Of a stretch of 64,000 nt of DNA, positions 41,213 through 48,949 are shown one piece after another. Made by a program: the position numbers and the translations under genes. This DNA is from an uncultured Eubacteriales bacterium (GTDB taxonomy: Bacteria; Bacillota; Clostridia; Oscillospirales; Oscillospiraceae). Below the pieces are notes generated by a model. That model did not search any database. It was not told the origin of the DNA and saw nothing but the letters and a program-made list of their open reading frames with translations. Location of the stretch: positions 53,255 through 117,254 of the forward strand of contig UQSF01000004.1 of assembly GCA_900543625.1 (NCBI GenBank). The letters run 5' to 3'. The first letter of the stretch is position 1, and each line of letters starts with the position of its first letter.

Positions 41213-41539
41213 TCAGGTTTTGGCTTTTTTCTTTCTCGGCTTTGGCAGCGGGGTGCACGCCGCAAGCACGGGGATGAGCACGTCGAGCAGCGCGGCGTTG
41301 TCGATGTCGAGCATGTAGTGCGGCCGCGCGCCGTCATAAGGCGTGCCCGTCCCGGCGTCAGAGAGCAGCGCCGCCGTTTCCGGCAGGCACTTGACAAAAA
41401 CCGTATTGTCGCACACGAGCAGGATCGGCTTGTCGTCAAGATAGACCATTGCGTCGCCGAACATTTTCCGGTACCGCACGGCGCCGAAGCGCGCGATCTG
41501 TTCGCAGACGAAGCTGAGATATTCTTCCGAAGTGGCCAT
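41213..41539 (-). CDS. TfoX/Sxy N-terminal-domain protein
   Basis: 108 residues forming one TfoX_N domain: MATSEEYLSFVCEQIARFGA, VRYRKMFGDAMVYLDDKPIL, LVCDNTVFVKCLPETAALL, then a basic tail PKPRKKKAKT. Stand-alone TfoX_N proteins are common in Firmicutes; the competence role known from Gammaproteobacteria does not carry over. GGGAGG is correctly spaced from ATG 41539, but too close to the ATG at 41545. Confidence 0.9.
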   Translation of the reverse strand: MATSEEYLSFVCEQIARFGAVRYRKMFGDAMVYLDDKPILLVCDNTVFVKCLPETAALLSDAGTGTPYDGARPHYMLDIDNAALLDVLIPVLAACTPLPKPRKKKAKT

Positions 41540-41644
41540 ATGCATACCTCCCTGATGTTTGCGCAATTATAAAGGATTTGCGCCCCGTCTGTCAACGCGG
41601 TCTGCCGGGCGGCAGAAAAAATTCTGCGATCCGGACACTGCATC

Positions 41645-41673
41645 TTGACAGCGCGGCTCAGTCCCGGTATAAT
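41645..41673 (+). promoter_or_regulatory. perfect consensus promoter of the giant surface protein gene
   Basis: TTGACA (41645-41650), 17 bases, TATAAT (41668-41673). The leader is about 235 bases and contains GC hairpins and a T7 tract (41723-41729) that could attenuate. Confidence 0.93.
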
Positions 41674-41738
41674 TTTCACATCGCACGGTGTCCCGGCCGT
41701 GCAGGTGCTGCGCAGCGGCGCGTTTTTTTGAACCTTGA

Positions 41739-41839
41739 GTTAGATGAGACTAACCTGATTGCATGTTTTTGGGATGCGGCGTCAGATCAAGCCGACGGTA
41801 TGTCCTTTTTCTTTGTCATAGGATTAGATACATCTAACC
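41739..41839 (+). promoter_or_regulatory. two copies of a DtxR/IdeR-like operator
   Basis: GTTAGATGAGACTAACC (41739-41755) and ATTAGATACATCTAACC (41823-41839) share TTAGATnnnnCTAACC with the same spacing; each is an inverted repeat (GTTAG-n6-CTAAC; TTAGAT-ac-ATCTAA). The pattern resembles iron/manganese-responsive DtxR-family boxes. A second weak promoter (TTGAAC 41728, 17 bases, TAACCT 41751) would overlap the first site. Confidence 0.6.
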
Positions 41840-41916
41840 GACGCGGAAAATCCGTGCCATCCGCGCGGCAAGACGACCGGGGATCTTCACATGAAAGGAA
41901 AGGTGTTTGAACGAAC

Positions 41917-44900
41917 ATGAAGCAAACTGCAACCCGATCCATGCCGAAGCTGCTGAGCCTGCTGCTCTGCTTTGCCATGGTATTCTCTCTGCTGGCGCTG
42001 CCCGCACAGGCGGCAAAGGCGGATGCCTCGAGCGTCGACGGCACGTACACCGGTACGGGCACGGGGCGCAACGGGGATATTACGCTGTCCGTGACGATTG
42101 CGGACGGTAAGATCACACAGATCGAAAACATTTCCAACAAAGAGACGCCGAAATACTGGGCGGAGGCGGTCAAGCTGTTTGACAGCATCCTCGCCGCCAA
42201 CGGCACGGACGGCGTCGACGCCGTCTCCGGCGCGACTCTGAGCAGTGACGGCATCCTTGAGGCGGTGGACGATGCGCTGGCGAAGGCCTCCACGCAGCTC
42301 TCCGGCAGCGGCACGGAGGCGGATCCCTATGTGATCTCCAGCGCCGCGCAGCTGCAGGCGTTTGCGGCGCTGGTCGATGCGGGCAATACCTACGCCGGTC
42401 AGTATGTGGCGCTCGGCGCGGACATTGACCTCTCCGGCGTCGACAACTGGAATCCCATCGGCGCAGAGGCCAAGAGCGACACCTGCCTCGACAAGCTCTT
42501 TGCCGGTACGTTCGACGGCCGCGGTCACACCGTCTCCGGACTGAAGATCCGGGTGGCGGACGCTGCGAGCGAGACCAATGTCGGCCTGTTTTCCACGTTC
42601 GGCAATACGGCTGTTGTGAAAAATCTGAACCTGACGGATGCGGACATTGACCTGACCGGCACCGCGGACTCCGTCCAGTGCCGCGCCGGTATTCTGGCCG
42701 GTGACACGGTCAACGCCGCAGCCAAAGACAGCGGCAGCCGCAGCCATGACTCCATCGGTGTGCGCATCGACAGCTGCTCGGCGACCGGCTCGGTGAACGT
42801 AACCGGTCAGAACGGCATGGTCTGGGCGGCCGGCCTTGTCGGCCGCAGCCAGATCGGCGTCTGCATCACCAACTGCTGGACGGACGCCGGGCTGCGCGCC
42901 GAGTCGCTCGGCGGGACGAAGTCGGCCTATGCCGGCGGCATCACGGGCCACACCGGAAACTATGCCGTGCTCGCCAACTGCGCGGCCTTCGGCACGGCCT
43001 ATGCCAGCTCCCCGATGAGCACAAACTTCGGCGGTCAGGCCGGCGGCATCGTCGGTATGTCGGCGGCCAAGCAGTACAATACCTATGCCGTCGGCGATGT
43101 GACGGTCGGCAACGGCGGCACGAAGCACACGTGGGTCGGCGCGCTCGCCGGTGAGATCACGTCGAGCGGCATGTCCAAGGACAGCAGCGGCAGCTACACG
43201 GTCTATCCCGAGCAGGGTGCGTTCCGTCTCACTAACTACTTTGCCAGCGACGCCGTGCTGAAGGTCGAGACCTATGACGGCGATACGCTCAAAGATACCA
43301 GTATCGTCGAGCCCACGGTCGACCGCGGCTTCTCGTCGACGCTCAAGAGCGTGGATATGGCCATGACCTCTACTGCCATGACAAAGGCGGACATGGCCGC
43401 GGCTGCGTTTGCCGGCACGCTCAGCGGCAACATTCCGGCGGTCAACGCCGTCCTCGCAGCCTACGGCATCACCGGCGTGGCGCTGCGCGAGTGGCAGCTT
43501 GACGGCGGCCGCGTCCTGCCGACCGGCGACGTCTGGGTCAGCGGCGAGGTCGACACGGGCATCTTCGCATCCGGCGACGGCACGCAGGCCAGCCCCTATC
43601 TCATCCGCACGGCGGATCAGCTGCGCGCGTTCGCCGGTTCGCTCAACAACAAGATCAACTACGCGGGCAAGTATGTCGCGCTCGATGCGGATATCGACGT
43701 TTCCGATGCGGCATGGACGCCCATCGGCGGCAGCGACTGGGCCTTTGCCGGTACATTCGACGGCCGGGGCCACACGATCTCCGGTCTGACGGTCGGCTCG
43801 GCATCGGCGCCGCTCGCGCTGGATGGCGATAATCTCTTCATCGGCCTGTTCGGCGTGCTGGAGAAAACGGCCGTCGTGCGCGATGTCGCGCTCAGGAACG
43901 TTGCGTTCTACACCAGTTATGAGGCCACGGCCTATGTCGGCGGCATTGCGGGCTACCTCAATGGCAGCGGCGAGTCCAACGTCTTCACCGGCGCCGTTGT
44001 GGACGGCTGCTCGGTCTCCGGCACCATCTCCCACACGTCCGCGAAGGGCAACCAGTTTGTCGGCGGCATTGTGGGCATGCAGTATAAGGGCGCGGTCATC
44101 AACAGCGCTTCCTTTGCGGATCTGTCCTGCACGGTCCTGAGCGGTGACCTCGCCGAGGTCGGCGGGCTCGTCGGCCTGAACAACCGCGGCCTCGTGGCCA
44201 ACAGCTACGCCGTCTGCAGCGTCTACGGCAGCGGCAGCCGCGAAAACGGCAACGAGGGCATGGCCGTCGTCAGCGCGCTCGTGGCGTGCAATGCCGGAAC
44301 GGTCGTCAATTGTTACGGCTCGGGCGACACCACGACCAAGGAGTATTCCACCTATGTCGGCATGGCCTCCGGCTGGGTCACCGGCATCGGCAAGACCTAT
44401 CTCTGCTGGTACGACCTCGACAGCACCATGCTCATCGGCAAGGACACCAGCACCCCGCAGCTCGTCAGGCCTGTCGAGTCCATCGGCACAAAGGTCTCCT
44501 CCGGCGTCAACGACGAGGGCGACCAGTATACCGGCGGCCTTGTCGACCGCATGACCGGTTATGACGCGGCGGGCTATGCCGCCATCACCGCGGCGCTCAA
44601 CGCCAACTTTGCCGCCTTCCCGGCGGATATCACGGTCTATGGCCTGTCGGCAGACGCCCTCAGAACGTGGACCTACGACGCGGCCCGGAAGCTTGTCGTT
44701 CCCGGTGCGGATGCAGCTTCCGTGACCTATGTGCAGCCCGCGTGTGAAAAAGTGACGAAGCCGGAGCTCAAGCTGCTCGACGGCGTCTGGTACGGCCGCG
44801 ACGCCGACAAGACCACGGTCGTGAAGATCACGGTCGCGGACGGCGAGATCACCGAGACGGCTGTCGTCTCCGGTGAGAGCAGCGGCGCTGCCTACGATGC

Positions 44901-46707
44901 GGCGCTTGCAAAGGCCGAGTATAAGGCGACCTATGGCGACTTTTCGACCTACGATGCGGCCGACTCGGCAAAGTTCGCCGGCGGCAGCGGCACGCAGGCC
45001 GACCCTTACCGCATCGCGACCGAGGCGCAGCTGCGGTATCTGGCAGAGTCCATCAATGCGGACGTCGACTGGTGCGGCGCTTACTTCCTCCAGACGGCGG
45101 ACATCACCCTCAGCGGTGAATGGCTGCCCATCGGCTGGGCGCTCAACGGCGAGGTCAACGGCAAAAAGACGGCCATCGCCGCCTACCCGTTCCGCGGCAA
45201 CTATGACGGCGGCGATCACACGATCTCCGGTCTGCGCATCGGCAGCGAGGACGCGCCCGCCGACCAGATGGCCTCCGGTCTCTTCGGCCTGACGGCGGGC
45301 GAGCTGTCCACGAACGACCCGCCGACGGATCAGCGCATGGTCACGCTCAAGAATATCCATCTCGCCGACATTGCCATCTACGTCGCCACCCGCTACGAGA
45401 CCTTCACCGGCGGTCTGGCCGGCAGTGCACAAAACGGTATTTATATCGACAACTGCTCCGTCACCGGCGTCATGAACGTGACCACGTCCGAGAGCTTCGC
45501 CCGCGCGGGCGGTCTGGCCGCCAGTGTGCTGCGCGGCGCCGTGACCAACAGCTGGACGGATGTCGACATCACCGCCGCTACGGACACCAACCACGTCTAT
45601 GCCGGCGGCCTGTACGGCATGGACAACCGCGCCACGACGGTCAACTGCTACACGCTCGGCAGTGTGACCGGCAACTCTACGAACAACAACAAGGTCCATA
45701 TCGGCGGCCTCGTAGGCCAGGCGGGCGGCGTGCACATCAACTGCTATGCAGCGGGCAATGTCGTCTCGCACAAGACCACGACGGACGTCGGCGCGCTCAA
45801 CGGCCGCTCCGCTGGCATCGCCGTGGACTATAACTGCTACTTCAACAGCGAGGCGCTGCAGCAGCAGGGCGATACCGTCCACGTGCCCGCCGTGGCTGTC
45901 GGCGTCAACGCCAACGACAGCGCCATGCTCAAAAACGTCTCCGGCAAGACGAAGGCCGAGCTCGGCAGCGAAGCGTTCGCGCAGCTGCTCAATGACAACG
46001 CCGCCCGGATGGCGGACACCGTCACGGAGGTCGATGCCTACCTTGAGACGCTGCAGGAGCGCGGCTTCGTGCACAAGGACTATTACACCGGCAATGACCT
46101 GCTGACCTGGCGCGCGCAGGACGGTGTGGTCGGCTTCTTTGCAGAGTCTGCGCCCGAGCTGCCGTTTGACGATGTTGCTGCGGGCAGCTGGTACTATGAC
46201 GACGTGGCCTTCGTCTTTGGCAAGGGCCTCATGGTCGGCACAGGCGGCGGCCATTTCGCACCGGCGCTCGCCGCGACGCGCGGCATGGTCGTGAGGACGC
46301 TCTACAGCATGGAAAACGAGCCTGACGTTACCGGTGCGTGCCCGTTTGCGGACGTGGCGTCCGGCAGCTACTGTGAGGACGCGGTCACGTGGGCGGCTGC
46401 CAACGGCATCGTCAGCGGCTACAGCGCCGCGGCGTTCGGCCCCAATGACGGGATCACCCGCGAGCAGCTGGCGACCATGCTCTATGAGTACGCAAAGTAT
46501 AAGGGCTATGACGTCACAAAGGCGGCGGATCTGTCCGGCTTTGCGGATCAGGGCGGCATCAGCGCGTATGCGGTCGGACCGATGCAGTGGGCAGTCGCAC
46601 ACGAGCTGATCTTCGGCGTCGGCGGCAATGCTCTCGCACCGAAGGACACGGCCACGCGCGCACAGCTTGCCGCGGTGCTGCACCGCTTCTGCGAGGCGTT
46701 CGCCTGA
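41917..46707 (+). CDS. giant surface protein: FMN-binding domain, GLUG repeats, three SLH domains
   Basis: 1596 residues. Signal peptide (about 1-33); FMN_bind domain (about 39-125) with DAVSGAT at 101-107, an exact ApbE-type flavinylation motif (target Thr107); GLUG-rich beta repeats in blocks at about 128-400, 548-830 and 1025-1330 (FAGTFDGRGHTVSGLKI, GLFGVLEKTAVVRDV, VGGIAGYLNGS); a second FMN_bind-like stretch near 950-1000 that lacks the acceptor motif; and three C-terminal SLH domains (about 1415-1596; FDDVAAGSWYYDD, FADVASGSYCEDAV, GFADQGGISAYAV) for attachment to cell-wall polymer. Probably a wall-bound flavoprotein for extracellular electron transfer; polymer binding by the repeats is possible. 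Confidence 0.88.
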   Translation: MKQTATRSMPKLLSLLLCFAMVFSLLALPAQAAKADASSVDGTYTGTGTGRNGDITLSVTIADGKITQIENISNKETPKYWAEAVKLFDSILAANGTDGVDAVSGATLSSDGILEAVDDALAKASTQLSGSGTEADPYVISSAAQLQAFAALVDAGNTYAGQYVALGADIDLSGVDNWNPIGAEAKSDTCLDKLFAGTFDGRGHTVSGLKIRVADAASETNVGLFSTFGNTAVVKNLNLTDADIDLTGTADSVQCRAGILAGDTVNAAAKDSGSRSHDSIGVRIDSCSATGSVNVTGQNGMVWAAGLVGRSQIGVCITNCWTDAGLRAESLGGTKSAYAGGITGHTGNYAVLANCAAFGTAYASSPMSTNFGGQAGGIVGMSAAKQYNTYAVGDVTVGNGGTKHTWVGALAGEITSSGMSKDSSGSYTVYPEQGAFRLTNYFASDAVLKVETYDGDTLKDTSIVEPTVDRGFSSTLKSVDMAMTSTAMTKADMAAAAFAGTLSGNIPAVNAVLAAYGITGVALREWQLDGGRVLPTGDVWVSGEVDTGIFASGDGTQASPYLIRTADQLRAFAGSLNNKINYAGKYVALDADIDVSDAAWTPIGGSDWAFAGTFDGRGHTISGLTVGSASAPLALDGDNLFIGLFGVLEKTAVVRDVALRNVAFYTSYEATAYVGGIAGYLNGSGESNVFTGAVVDGCSVSGTISHTSAKGNQFVGGIVGMQYKGAVINSASFADLSCTVLSGDLAEVGGLVGLNNRGLVANSYAVCSVYGSGSRENGNEGMAVVSALVACNAGTVVNCYGSGDTTTKEYSTYVGMASGWVTGIGKTYLCWYDLDSTMLIGKDTSTPQLVRPVESIGTKVSSGVNDEGDQYTGGLVDRMTGYDAAGYAAITAALNANFAAFPADITVYGLSADALRTWTYDAARKLVVPGADAASVTYVQPACEKVTKPELKLLDGVWYGRDADKTTVVKITVADGEITETAVVSGESSGAAYDAALAKAEYKATYGDFSTYDAADSAKFAGGSGTQADPYRIATEAQLRYLAESINADVDWCGAYFLQTADITLSGEWLPIGWALNGEVNGKKTAIAAYPFRGNYDGGDHTISGLRIGSEDAPADQMASGLFGLTAGELSTNDPPTDQRMVTLKNIHLADIAIYVATRYETFTGGLAGSAQNGIYIDNCSVTGVMNVTTSESFARAGGLAASVLRGAVTNSWTDVDITAATDTNHVYAGGLYGMDNRATTVNCYTLGSVTGNSTNNNKVHIGGLVGQAGGVHINCYAAGNVVSHKTTTDVGALNGRSAGIAVDYNCYFNSEALQQQGDTVHVPAVAVGVNANDSAMLKNVSGKTKAELGSEAFAQLLNDNAARMADTVTEVDAYLETLQERGFVHKDYYTGNDLLTWRAQDGVVGFFAESAPELPFDDVAAGSWYYDDVAFVFGKGLMVGTGGGHFAPALAATRGMVVRTLYSMENEPDVTGACPFADVASGSYCEDAVTWAAANGIVSGYSAAAFGPNDGITREQLATMLYEYAKYKGYDVTKAADLSGFADQGGISAYAVGPMQWAVAHELIFGVGGNALAPKDTATRAQLAAVLHRFCEAFA

Positions 46708-46777
46708 GCGGACAGCGCGTGCACTGCAGTCAGGCCGCAACCCCCTTTTCAAAAAAGGAAAACTTTTTTGACAGTCT
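46708..46777 (+). repeat. family-1 terminator-associated repeat, partial copy D
   Basis: Only the 3' third of the element is present: gcggacagcgcgtgcactgc, agtcaggccgc, then the A/T hairpin tcaaaaaaggaaaacttttttgacag. It begins at the stop codon of the giant gene and abuts that gene's terminator. Confidence 0.75.
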
Positions 46778-46806
46778 CAGCCCGCCGGAAGGCGGGCTGT
46801 TTTTTG
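46778..46806 (+). terminator. terminator of the giant surface protein gene
   Basis: CAGCCCGCC / GGCGGGCTG with GGAA loop, then TTTTTT. Confidence 0.9.
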
Positions 46807-46867
46807 CCCATTTGCAGGGGATATGTGCGGAAACGCATCTTCCTGTCCGGATTTTTAAATATTTAAA

Positions 46868-46896
46868 TTGACGCGAAGGCGCGCAATGGTTATAAT
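46868..46896 (+). promoter_or_regulatory. promoter of the polymer synthase gene
   Basis: TTGACG (46868-46873), 17 bases, TATAAT (46891-46896). Confidence 0.88.
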
Positions 46897-46957
46897 ATCA
46901 AATATTTTTGTGATATTTCAGCGGACAGGATCCGCTTGTCCCGAAAGGATGTTTTCC

Positions 46958-48889
46958 ATGGCAACCGTTTCTGCGCCGGTCAAGCGTGCGCGGCGGCTGC
47001 GCCCGGCCCCGCTGTGGCTGAGCCTGCTGCCGGCTTTTCTGGCGTATTTTTTTCTGGATTTTTCCCTGCGCCTGTTCTATGGCGCGATGAGCAACGTGTC
47101 GCTCTGGGCGTGGCAGCCGCTGGTGTTCACCCTGCTGTGGTCGGGCACGATGACGGCGATCGCTGCGCTGCTGCCGCGGACGGGGCGGCGCATCTTCCTG
47201 CTGGTCACGTTCGTGCCGTTTGTGCTGCTGACGATCGCGCACTGCGTGCTCTATCAGCTGACGGGCACGTGCTTTTCCTTTGCCGATCTCGCTTATGCGG
47301 GCGACGGCGCGCGGTTTGTCAGCGCGGCGTATTTTCACCTTAAGGTGGGGCAGTGGCTGAGCATCGCCGTGTGTCTCGCGCTGATGCTCTGCGCCGTGAT
47401 CTTCACGCCGCAGACGCGCCTTGACCGCCGCAGAGGGATCGCGGCCGCTGTGATGGCCGCTGCATGCGCAGCGGGTATTTTTGTCGTGCACACCACGCAG
47501 ATGCCCCGGGGCGGCATCATGGAGCACAATGAGTATCTTGCGTGGAATGATGCCGAGAGCCACGACACGCTTGCAGATGCCTATGCGGAATTTACCAACG
47601 CCAACCGCTGCCTGATGTTCTCCGGTCTGTACCAGTACACGGTGCGCGGCGCGGTCGTGACGATCTGGCCGCAGACGACGGCGGACACCGAGCGGATCGC
47701 GGAGCTGGACGCATATTATGCCGCCCACCCGAAGCAGGCGGCCGACACGCCGATGACCGGTGCGTTTGCGGGCAAGAACCTGATCCTAATCATGATGGAA
47801 TCCGTCGACGACTGGCTTGTAACGCCGGAGTATATGCCGAATCTATACCGGCTGGAGCAGGAGGGCGTGTATTTCCGGAATTACTACGCGCCGATCTTCC
47901 TCGCGGCGGCAACGTTCAACTCGGAGTTTACCGCGAATACCGGCATGATCGCGCCGGAGTATCAGGTGCGCAACTCGTATTACACCGAGCATGCGCTGCC
48001 GTATTCGCTGGCGAACCTGTTTCGTGACGCGGGCTACTGCGCACGATCCTTCCATGCGGCCAATCCGAGCATCTATAACCGCGGACAGATTCATCTGAAC
48101 TTCGGCTACGAGTCATACAACGACGCCTCGGTACTCGATATGGACAGCTATATGCTGGATGCGCAGATGCTCAACGGATATGACCGGATCGTCTCGGACG
48201 AGCCGTTTTTCAGCTTCATCATCACGTATTCCGGCCACGGGCCGTACACCGAGGAGCAGGACACCATCTCTGCGCCGCACCTCGCGCGTGCCCGCGCGGT
48301 GATCGACTACAGCACCGTGCCGTACACGACCGAGGCGCAGAAGGAGGAGTACACCCGCGCCGTGGCGCAGGCCATGGAGACGGACGCCTTTATCGGCGGC
48401 CTGCGTGAGCGGCTGGAGGCCGACGGTCACGCCGAGGACACGGTGCTCATGCTGTTCACAGACCACTACTGCAAGTATTTTTCCGATGCCGAGTTCATCA
48501 GCGCCATCAAGGGCGAGACCGATCGCAACATGCTCTCGAACGTGCCGTTCGTGATCTGGACGGAGGGCATTACGCCGCAGGTCTATGACAAATATGTCAG
48601 CACGATGGACATCGCGCCGACGATCGTGGACCTGTTCTCGCTGGACGCCGACCTGCGCTATTATATCGGCAATGACATGTTCGGCCCGGACGGCGGCGTG
48701 GTCTACTTCCGCAACTACGCGTGGTATGACGGCAAGACCTATGACACCGGCAATGATGCCTCAAGCAATCCGGCCGTGCTGGCCATGCGCGAGCAGGCGC
48801 GCGAGCAGCTCGATGTCTCGCAGGATACGTTCCGCTACGACTACTTTGCCTGTCTGCAGCGGCGCGGGATCCTCAATCCGGATGAATAG
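46958..48889 (+). CDS. LTA synthase/phosphoglycerol transferase-type sulfatase-fold membrane protein
   Basis: 643 residues. Four to five helices in the first about 190 residues (LSLLPAFLAYFFLDFSLRLF and following), then an outer alkaline-phosphatase/sulfatase-fold domain: KNLILIMMESVDDWLV (metal Glu), ATFNSEFTANTG (catalytic Thr), FIITYSGHGPY (His) and MLFTDHYCKYF (Asp-His). The family polymerises glycerol phosphate from phosphatidylglycerol or modifies wall glycans with it. GAAAGGA precedes ATG 46958; upstream in-frame starts fall in the promoter. Exact polymer unknown. Confidence 0.9.
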   Translation: MATVSAPVKRARRLRPAPLWLSLLPAFLAYFFLDFSLRLFYGAMSNVSLWAWQPLVFTLLWSGTMTAIAALLPRTGRRIFLLVTFVPFVLLTIAHCVLYQLTGTCFSFADLAYAGDGARFVSAAYFHLKVGQWLSIAVCLALMLCAVIFTPQTRLDRRRGIAAAVMAAACAAGIFVVHTTQMPRGGIMEHNEYLAWNDAESHDTLADAYAEFTNANRCLMFSGLYQYTVRGAVVTIWPQTTADTERIAELDAYYAAHPKQAADTPMTGAFAGKNLILIMMESVDDWLVTPEYMPNLYRLEQEGVYFRNYYAPIFLAAATFNSEFTANTGMIAPEYQVRNSYYTEHALPYSLANLFRDAGYCARSFHAANPSIYNRGQIHLNFGYESYNDASVLDMDSYMLDAQMLNGYDRIVSDEPFFSFIITYSGHGPYTEEQDTISAPHLARARAVIDYSTVPYTTEAQKEEYTRAVAQAMETDAFIGGLRERLEADGHAEDTVLMLFTDHYCKYFSDAEFISAIKGETDRNMLSNVPFVIWTEGITPQVYDKYVSTMDIAPTIVDLFSLDADLRYYIGNDMFGPDGGVVYFRNYAWYDGKTYDTGNDASSNPAVLAMREQAREQLDVSQDTFRYDYFACLQRRGILNPDE

Positions 48890-48898
48890 AAACGCAGC

Positions 48899-48936
48899 AA
48901 AAAGCGCCCCGAATGCATTGCATTCGGGGCGCTTTT
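48899..48936. terminator. bidirectional terminator
   Basis: AAAAAGCGCCCCGAATGCA / TGCATTCGGGGCGCTTTT, an almost perfect palindrome between convergent genes. Confidence 0.92.
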
Positions 48937-48949
48937 CCGATTTTCGGGG

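Noticed and set aside
41887..46752. Minus-strand open frame of 1621 codons
   Set aside because: It is the antisense shadow of the giant FMN/GLUG/SLH gene. High GC at third positions keeps the opposite frame open; it has no ribosome binding site and a low-complexity Arg/His/Ala-rich product.
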